Assembly: GCA_017416345.1 (NCBI GenBank)
Contig: JAFQCR010000026.1
Span: 44,828 to 108,827 of the forward strand
DNA length: 64,000 nucleotides
Reading direction: 5' to 3'
Origin: Clostridia bacterium
GTDB taxonomy: Bacteria; Bacillota; Clostridia; Oscillospirales; Acutalibacteraceae
Made by a program: the position numbers and the translations under genes. This document shows, in pieces, positions 61,240 to 64,000 of the stretch (position 1 is its first letter; every line of letters begins with the position of its first letter). Under the pieces are notes generated by a model. The model did not search any database and was not told the origin of the DNA. It saw only the letters and a program-made list of their open reading frames with translations.

Positions 61240-62085
61240 ATGAGAAAAGTTTTTGCGATTGTTTTGGCTATGTTGTTTTTGCTGTGTTCTTGCACAAATG
61301 ACAAAACTGCATCTGACAATGAATCCGGCAATATAACAAATTCATCTGATTCAACAAGTTTGTCTGTTCAAGGTACCCAGCAACCATGGTTACGTGCTTT
61401 TTACACCGAAGACTTCAGATATTCTTCTATTGATGATTTTTGCGAAAAAGTCAACAATAATGGAACAGATGAATTATTTAAGTACAATGTCGGACTTGAA
61501 GGTCATCAGCCTGACAGTTATGACGGCAAACACCGCAAAAATATCTCGAGTGTAATTGATAATTGCGTTTACGAAATGTATTATAAAGGGGGAAAAATAG
61601 ACATACATGGGTTGGCAGGATTTAATGTGCATTTAGGTCAAGAAGACAAAAATGGACCCGGATCTCCGAGTTATTGTGAGTATTTTGTGGAATTCACTGA
61701 TGATTCGTACAATGAGAGTTATGTTGCTCAAGTTAGATTCTATGAGATGTCCAGAATTAAAAAGTTTTGGGATGAATTTTTACTGAATCCTACAAGAGGT
61801 TTAGATCGGTTCACATCAATAAAGTTACCATATAACAGTAAAGAGGTGAATTGTGTCATATTTGGTCAATATGACAGCGAAATTAATAGGTGGCTTCTTC
61901 GTGGCCCACGGTTGTGTTTTGAGTACAACGAAGAAGTACTTATATTTATTGATTTTGCTCCTGACGATTATGCAATTTACGATGTCCCGAGAATTTGGGA
62001 AAACGACTATCTTATGAATTTTTTTGAAAATTTTGCATTTCAAAAGGTAATTGTCAGGGACGCAGGCGACGGTTCTGTTAATTGA
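61240..62085 (+). CDS. Putative lipoprotein A, unknown function
   Basis: A 281-residue protein: signal peptide with lipobox LLCSC and a Ser/Asn-rich spacer, then a mixed alpha/beta domain with no motif I recognise. ATG 61240 follows TAAGGAGA; the frame is open from 61192 but has no signal there. Base and codon use are AT-richer than the housekeeping genes beside it, suggesting recent acquisition. Its stop codon lies inside a 42-base repeat (62082) shared with lipoprotein B. Confidence 0.65.
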   Translation: MRKVFAIVLAMLFLLCSCTNDKTASDNESGNITNSSDSTSLSVQGTQQPWLRAFYTEDFRYSSIDDFCEKVNNNGTDELFKYNVGLEGHQPDSYDGKHRKNISSVIDNCVYEMYYKGGKIDIHGLAGFNVHLGQEDKNGPGSPSYCEYFVEFTDDSYNESYVAQVRFYEMSRIKKFWDEFLLNPTRGLDRFTSIKLPYNSKEVNCVIFGQYDSEINRWLLRGPRLCFEYNEEVLIFIDFAPDDYAIYDVPRIWENDYLMNFFENFAFQKVIVRDAGDGSVN

Positions 62086-62123
62086 CAAATGAGCATTAGA
62101 TCTCCACGAGGGGTGGGTGGCGA
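62082..62123. repeat. 42-base repeat behind lipoprotein A
   Basis: Starts TTGACAAATGAGCATTAGAT and ends GGGTGGCGA; identical by eye to 63368-63409. Confidence 0.85.
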
Positions 62124-62143
62124 TATCCACCCACCTTTCTTTT
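62113..62143 (+). terminator. Terminator after lipoprotein A
   Basis: GTGGGTGG, loop, CCACCCAC, then CTTTCTTTT. Confidence 0.75.
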
Positions 62144-62218
62144 ATGTGTAGTATTGAGAAATGAGGGGGTTGAATGTGAATAAAATTCACGTTTTAGTTT
62201 CAAGAAATTCATCATATA

Positions 62219-62247
62219 TTGACTCCGTGTATAAAATGTGGTAAAAT
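62219..62247 (+). promoter_or_regulatory. Promoter of lipoprotein B
   Basis: TTGACT (62219-62224), 17 bases, TAAAAT (62242-62247). A GAGACAAG/CCGTCCC repeat unit (62261-62288) lies in the leader. Confidence 0.7.
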
Positions 62248-62356
62248 TATTCTAAAGAACGAGACAAGTGAACCGTCCCTTTGTGTTCTGCAGCAATTTA
62301 GAAGATATTGAGTTCTTTATGCAAAGCGGTCGAGAGGTTAAAAGGTGGGATGTTGA

Positions 62357-63244
62357 ATGATTTTAAGAAAAATAGCCTTGGTATTATTGCTCACAAGTGT
62401 TATCATTTGTGCTTCGTGTGTAGATGGGTCTGATTTAACAAGTCGGTCATCTGAAATGCCATCAGATTCCAACGCATCTATTACAATATCGGCATTAAGA
62501 TCTTGCTTTAAAGATTGCTTTGCTTATGATACATTTGCTGATATAAATAACGATTTGTGTGAAAAAGGAGTAGAAGCGTTTTATGAGGTTTTACCGGAAA
62601 ACCTTGGCGCTTTGATCCCTCTCACTGATAATAATTCCGCAGAAAGAAAATTAGAATTGGCACGTGCATTTTCAGGATACACCTATATACCGAAATATGG
62701 TGATACCACGGCAATTATTGTTGATTCGATCCAAATGGAAATACCATCCTCTGCGTGTTATGATGAATACTATTCGGGAAACTATCAACCGCAATTCAAT
62801 TTGAATACAACGTTTACGTACATTGTCAAAGTCGAAACGCCCGACGGCGACGGTTCTAATTATGCGTGCGTTAATATTATTCATAAAAAAGACTGTGGTA
62901 CTAAGTGTAGAGAAAGTTGGCAGAGCGATATCAATCAAGCAAAAGATTTTTTGGTTGGTGGAAGTGCTGTTGAGGGTATAGTAAAAAACAACGGATTGGA
63001 TATTCAACTGGTTGTTGATACGAATACCGTTATCAATATGGCATTTGATATAAACCTTAATTATCCTTATAGTTTTGATCATCACAATTCGGATAAACAT
63101 AAGCGTGAACTGTCACAGGAGTTATATTCCGGTGAATGGTTAACAAAAATCAGCTTTGAAAAAATCGATTTGTGGGATATTAATGGTTATGAGTATTTAA
63201 AATATGAAAGTGAAGTGAAGATCCCCTATAAGAACACACAGTGA
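62357..63244 (+). CDS. Putative lipoprotein B, unknown function
   Basis: A 295-residue protein with signal peptide and lipobox CASC (about residue 21). Mature part has no recognised domain; four Cys residues (SCFKDCFAY, KDCGTKC) may form disulfides. AAAGGTGGG precedes ATG 62357. AT-rich like lipoprotein A, and the two share downstream repeat and terminator sequence, but not clear protein similarity by eye. Confidence 0.65.
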   Translation: MILRKIALVLLLTSVIICASCVDGSDLTSRSSEMPSDSNASITISALRSCFKDCFAYDTFADINNDLCEKGVEAFYEVLPENLGALIPLTDNNSAERKLELARAFSGYTYIPKYGDTTAIIVDSIQMEIPSSACYDEYYSGNYQPQFNLNTTFTYIVKVETPDGDGSNYACVNIIHKKDCGTKCRESWQSDINQAKDFLVGGSAVEGIVKNNGLDIQLVVDTNTVINMAFDINLNYPYSFDHHNSDKHKRELSQELYSGEWLTKISFEKIDLWDINGYEYLKYESEVKIPYKNTQ

Positions 63245-63255
63245 CAAGAACACAC

Positions 63256-63376
63256 GGAAACACAGGGGACGGAAACACAGGGGACGGTTCCTTGAGTTGA
63301 CAAACGGAAACACAGGGGACGGTTCCTTGAGTTGACAAACGGAAACACAGGGGGACGGTTCCTTGAGTTGACAAAT
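63256..63376. repeat. Tandem 35-base repeats (GGAAACACAGGGGACGGTTC)
   Basis: Units at 63271-63305, 63306-63340 and 63341-63376 (one extra G), with a partial 15-base unit before them. Each is GGAAACACAGGGGACGGTTC followed by CTTGAGTTGACAAAC; the last runs into the 42-base repeat. Confidence 0.85.
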
Positions 63377-63409
63377 GAGCATTAGATCTCCACGAGGGGT
63401 GGGTGGCGA
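63368..63409. repeat. 42-base repeat behind lipoprotein B
   Basis: Identical to 62082-62123. Confidence 0.85.
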
Positions 63410-63426
63410 AAGCTACCCACTTTTTT
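63399..63426 (+). terminator. Terminator after lipoprotein B
   Basis: GTGGGTGGC, GAAA, GCTACCCAC (one mismatch), then six T residues. Confidence 0.75.
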
Positions 63427-63448
63427 ATCTTTAGGTGACCTTCTTTTA

Positions 63449-63594
63449 AGCCTTCCCCAGTAGGGGAAGGTGGCAGCCGAAGGCTGACGGATGAGGTGTT
63501 GGTTGGGTTACAACCCGGTAAATACAATGGACATAGTTTTACTACTCATCCGTCACGGCTTGCGCCGTGCCACCTTCTCTCACAAGAGAAGGCT
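63449..63594. repeat. Composite inverted-repeat element (AGCCTTCCCC type)
   Basis: AGCCTTCCCC...GGGGAAGG at the left with CTGACGGATGAG, and CTCATCCGTCA...GAAGGCT at the right. Ends and inner ATGAG/CTCAT arms are complementary. No gene. Confidence 0.65.
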
Positions 63595-63630
63595 GACAAC
63601 GATGCAAGGGCTCACCCTTGCCTCGTTTTC

Positions 63631-63659
63631 TTGACAGAATTTTACAGATGTGATATACT
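63631..63659 (+). promoter_or_regulatory. Promoter-like sequence with no gene in the window
   Basis: TTGACA (63631-63636), 17 bases, TATACT (63654-63659), similar also in the spacer (ATTTTA...GATGTG) to the GH28 promoter at 17306. A gene may lie beyond the right edge. Confidence 0.5.
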
Positions 63660-63699
63660 ATTATCGGAGTAAGAACCTACATAGATTCATCGGTCGCCG

Positions 63700-63815
63700 C
63701 CGCGCTGTCAAAATGACAAGTGAGGATTCTTCGGCTGCGCTGTCGCTTCGCTCAGAATGACAAACCAAAAAAATATTTCTGTCATTCTGAGGAGTGAAAC
63801 GACGAAGAATCTTGA
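63700..63815. repeat. TGTCATTCTGAG-type repeat pair
   Basis: CGCTCAGAATGACA (63750) and TGTCATTCTGAGGAGTGAAA (63780) face each other; same family as 9188-9262. Confidence 0.65.
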
Positions 63816-63830
63816 AAAAAGAAAATAAAA

Positions 63831-63863
63831 AGGAGACAAGAGAACCGTCCCCTTTGTCTCTTT
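63831..63863. repeat. GAGACAAGAGAACCGTCCCC repeat
   Basis: GGAGACAAGAGAACC...TTTGTCTC, palindromic ends, same family as 61194 and 62261. Confidence 0.6.
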
Positions 63864-63885
63864 TTTGCCTTCCCCTCAAGGGGAA

Positions 63886-63970
63886 GGGGAAGACTCTCCC
63901 ATAAAATGGGAGAGATGTCTGCGTAGCAGACAGAGAGGGACGGGTCGGTAGACCGCCGAACGGCGGTGGA
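63886..63970. repeat. 85-base repeat, second copy
   Basis: GGGGAAGACTCTCCCATAA to CGAACGGCGGTGGA; two differences from 16779-16863, 47 kb away. No gene between here and the right end of the window. Confidence 0.85.
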
Positions 63971-64000
63971 TGAGGTGAACATCGCCACAAAAGGCTGTAA

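Noticed and set aside
63256-63376. CRISPR array
   Set aside because: Units are contiguous 35-base tandem copies without spacers.
63180-63990. Minus-strand frames in the right-hand repeat field
   Set aside because: They consist of translated tandem repeats (QLKEPSPVF pattern) and dispersed elements.

Overview
The window looks like chromosomal DNA from a spore-forming, anaerobic, probably gut-dwelling clostridium (Firmicutes/Bacillota, most likely an Oscillospiraceae/Ruminococcaceae-type lineage). The reasons are gene content and order: hprK-glcK-murB-rapZ-whiA-dnaE-pfkA; recJ-rel-dtd-hemZ; a SpoVB/YabM-like flippase followed by mazG-hup-rqcP-yabP-yabQ-divIC-yabR; CIRCE-groESL; lon-ysxC-lysA. 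A bile-salt-hydrolase-like enzyme, four polysaccharide-active enzymes and a cohesin-like surface protein also fit. Assignment is by gene content only, with no rRNA in the window.

Layout. 1-3.7 kb: start of a P-type ATPase (minus strand), a yybP-ykoY-type (Mn2+) riboswitch in front of a TetR regulator, a PLC-like hydrolase, an unclassified structured leader before a G5/3D-domain cell-wall protein, and a ComEA-like protein. 3.7-7 kb: a large secreted protein with a 47-residue peptide gene behind it, then ychF. 7.1-16.7 kb: the hprK-to-pfkA housekeeping cluster. 16.7-20.9 kb: a repeat-rich accessory stretch with a GH28 enzyme between two 151-bp direct repeats, an E2-like acyltransferase with a degenerate active-site motif, a complete TA-flanked MITE sitting in a terminator loop, and tRNA-Arg(CCU). 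20.9-26.6 kb: GH16 lipoprotein, metallophosphoesterase, AraC regulator and a divergent (alpha/alpha)6 glycosidase. 26.6-32.6 kb: smpB, an esterase and ssrA (tmRNA), then an island with a multi-hairpin element, a MITE fragment and a short operon of TIR-like protein, nucleoside-hydrolase-like protein and bile salt hydrolase. 32.7-47.6 kb: conserved stress, cell-wall, sporulation and division genes. 47.6-50.6 kb: small regulators, GH16, cohesin-like protein, TspO. 50.6-61.2 kb: groESL, NagD-like phosphatase, tyrA, pncB, lon, ysxC, lysA and a DUF6062-like protein. 61.2-64 kb: two AT-rich lipoprotein genes and a dense repeat field.

How the genes work together. The conserved blocks couple carbon sensing (HprK, glucokinase, Pfk) with envelope synthesis and division control (MurB, RapZ, WhiA, DivIC, YabP/YabQ) and with quality control (SmpB/tmRNA, RqcP, GroESL, Lon, Dtd, Rel). 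The accessory genes are mostly for glycan use or the cell surface.

The most interesting accessory part is 28.4-32.1 kb, downstream of tmRNA: a bottlebrush-like hairpin element, a MITE remnant and a TIR-like candidate immune effector co-transcribed with a nucleoside-hydrolase-like protein. All functional statements are homology judgements made by eye; no database search was run.
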